Positions 5,624-5,733 of a DNA stretch of 5,733 nucleotides are shown here, piece by piece. Positions within the stretch are counted from its first letter, which is position 1. Every line of letters begins with the position of its first letter. Source of the DNA: Verrucomicrobiia bacterium (GTDB lineage Bacteria > Verrucomicrobiota > Verrucomicrobiia > CAIQCK01); NCBI GenBank assembly GCA_026417675.1, contig JAOACV010000118.1:1499-7231 (forward strand). The letters are read 5' to 3'. The translations under genes were made by a program, and so were the position numbers. The notes beneath the pieces were generated by a model. That model did not search any database, was not told the origin of the DNA, and worked only from the letters and a program-made list of their open reading frames with translations.

Positions 5624-5733
5624 TTACTCTTTGATCTCTTCGATGCCGCCTTTCATGTAGAAGTTGCCTTCTGGGACGTCGTCCCATTTGCCATCGAGGA
5701 TTTCTGCGAAGCCGCGGACGGTGTCCTCGATCT
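5624..5733 (-). CDS. atpD: F1Fo ATP synthase beta subunit, C-terminal end only
   Basis: The right edge holds the last 35 complete codons plus the stop of a minus-strand gene: [18 protein letters not shown], then [17 protein letters not shown], then TAA. The pattern TVRGFxEILDGKxDDxPExxFYMxGxIEE is the conserved C-terminus of the catalytic beta subunit, which hydrolyses or makes ATP in the F1 head. The adjacent atpC on the same strand confirms the identification. The catalytic P-loop and most of the gene lie outside the window. Confidence 0.93.
   Translation of the reverse strand, partial: IEDTVRGFAEILDGKWDDVPEGNFYMKGGIEEIKE

Overview
The window is a high-GC bacterial chromosomal segment. Nearly all of its coding capacity lies on the minus strand, so the genes are described from right to left. 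It most resembles the PVC group (Verrucomicrobiota or Planctomycetota, probably a Pedosphaera-like verrucomicrobium). The reasons are a secreted PQQ-type double beta-propeller with an N-terminal methyltransferase-like domain, a secreted HEAT plus LamG protein, and short heptanucleotide repeats scattered inside and between genes. The phylum is an inference from gene content; no marker gene settles it.

Right end: the last 36 codons of atpD (F1 beta), then atpC (F1 epsilon), which form the 3' end of an ordinary ATP synthase operon. The 57-base gap between them holds an array of three 7-base units and an inverted repeat, and no Shine-Dalgarno sequence is visible before atpC. Just after atpC lies a perfect 16-bp palindrome. 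Beyond it, on the plus strand, is a truncated reading frame that looks like the last ~45 residues of a glycoside hydrolase (GH106/GH2-like C-terminal jelly roll). This appears to be the scar of a rearrangement between the atp operon and the next gene block.

Centre and left: a second minus-strand cluster. It starts with a secreted HEAT-repeat/LamG protein whose stop overlaps the start of a 1050-residue secreted methyltransferase-like/PQQ-propeller protein. Next comes a 160-base wreck of a second such gene, which keeps only its signal peptide and its last ~20 codons, out of frame with each other. Last is the N-terminus of another paralogue, which runs off the left edge. The cluster was therefore a tandem array of at least three propeller genes. 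The complete copy has lost the glycine-rich SAM-binding loop, while the partial copy at the left edge keeps it (VHVGCGDG).

Functionally, the cluster looks like an exported set: a HEAT/LamG binding protein translated together with very large beta-propeller proteins acting outside the cytoplasm. The substrate is unknown. The most unusual features are the internally deleted paralogue, the heptamer repeats read in frame as inter-domain linkers, and the hydrolase remnant.
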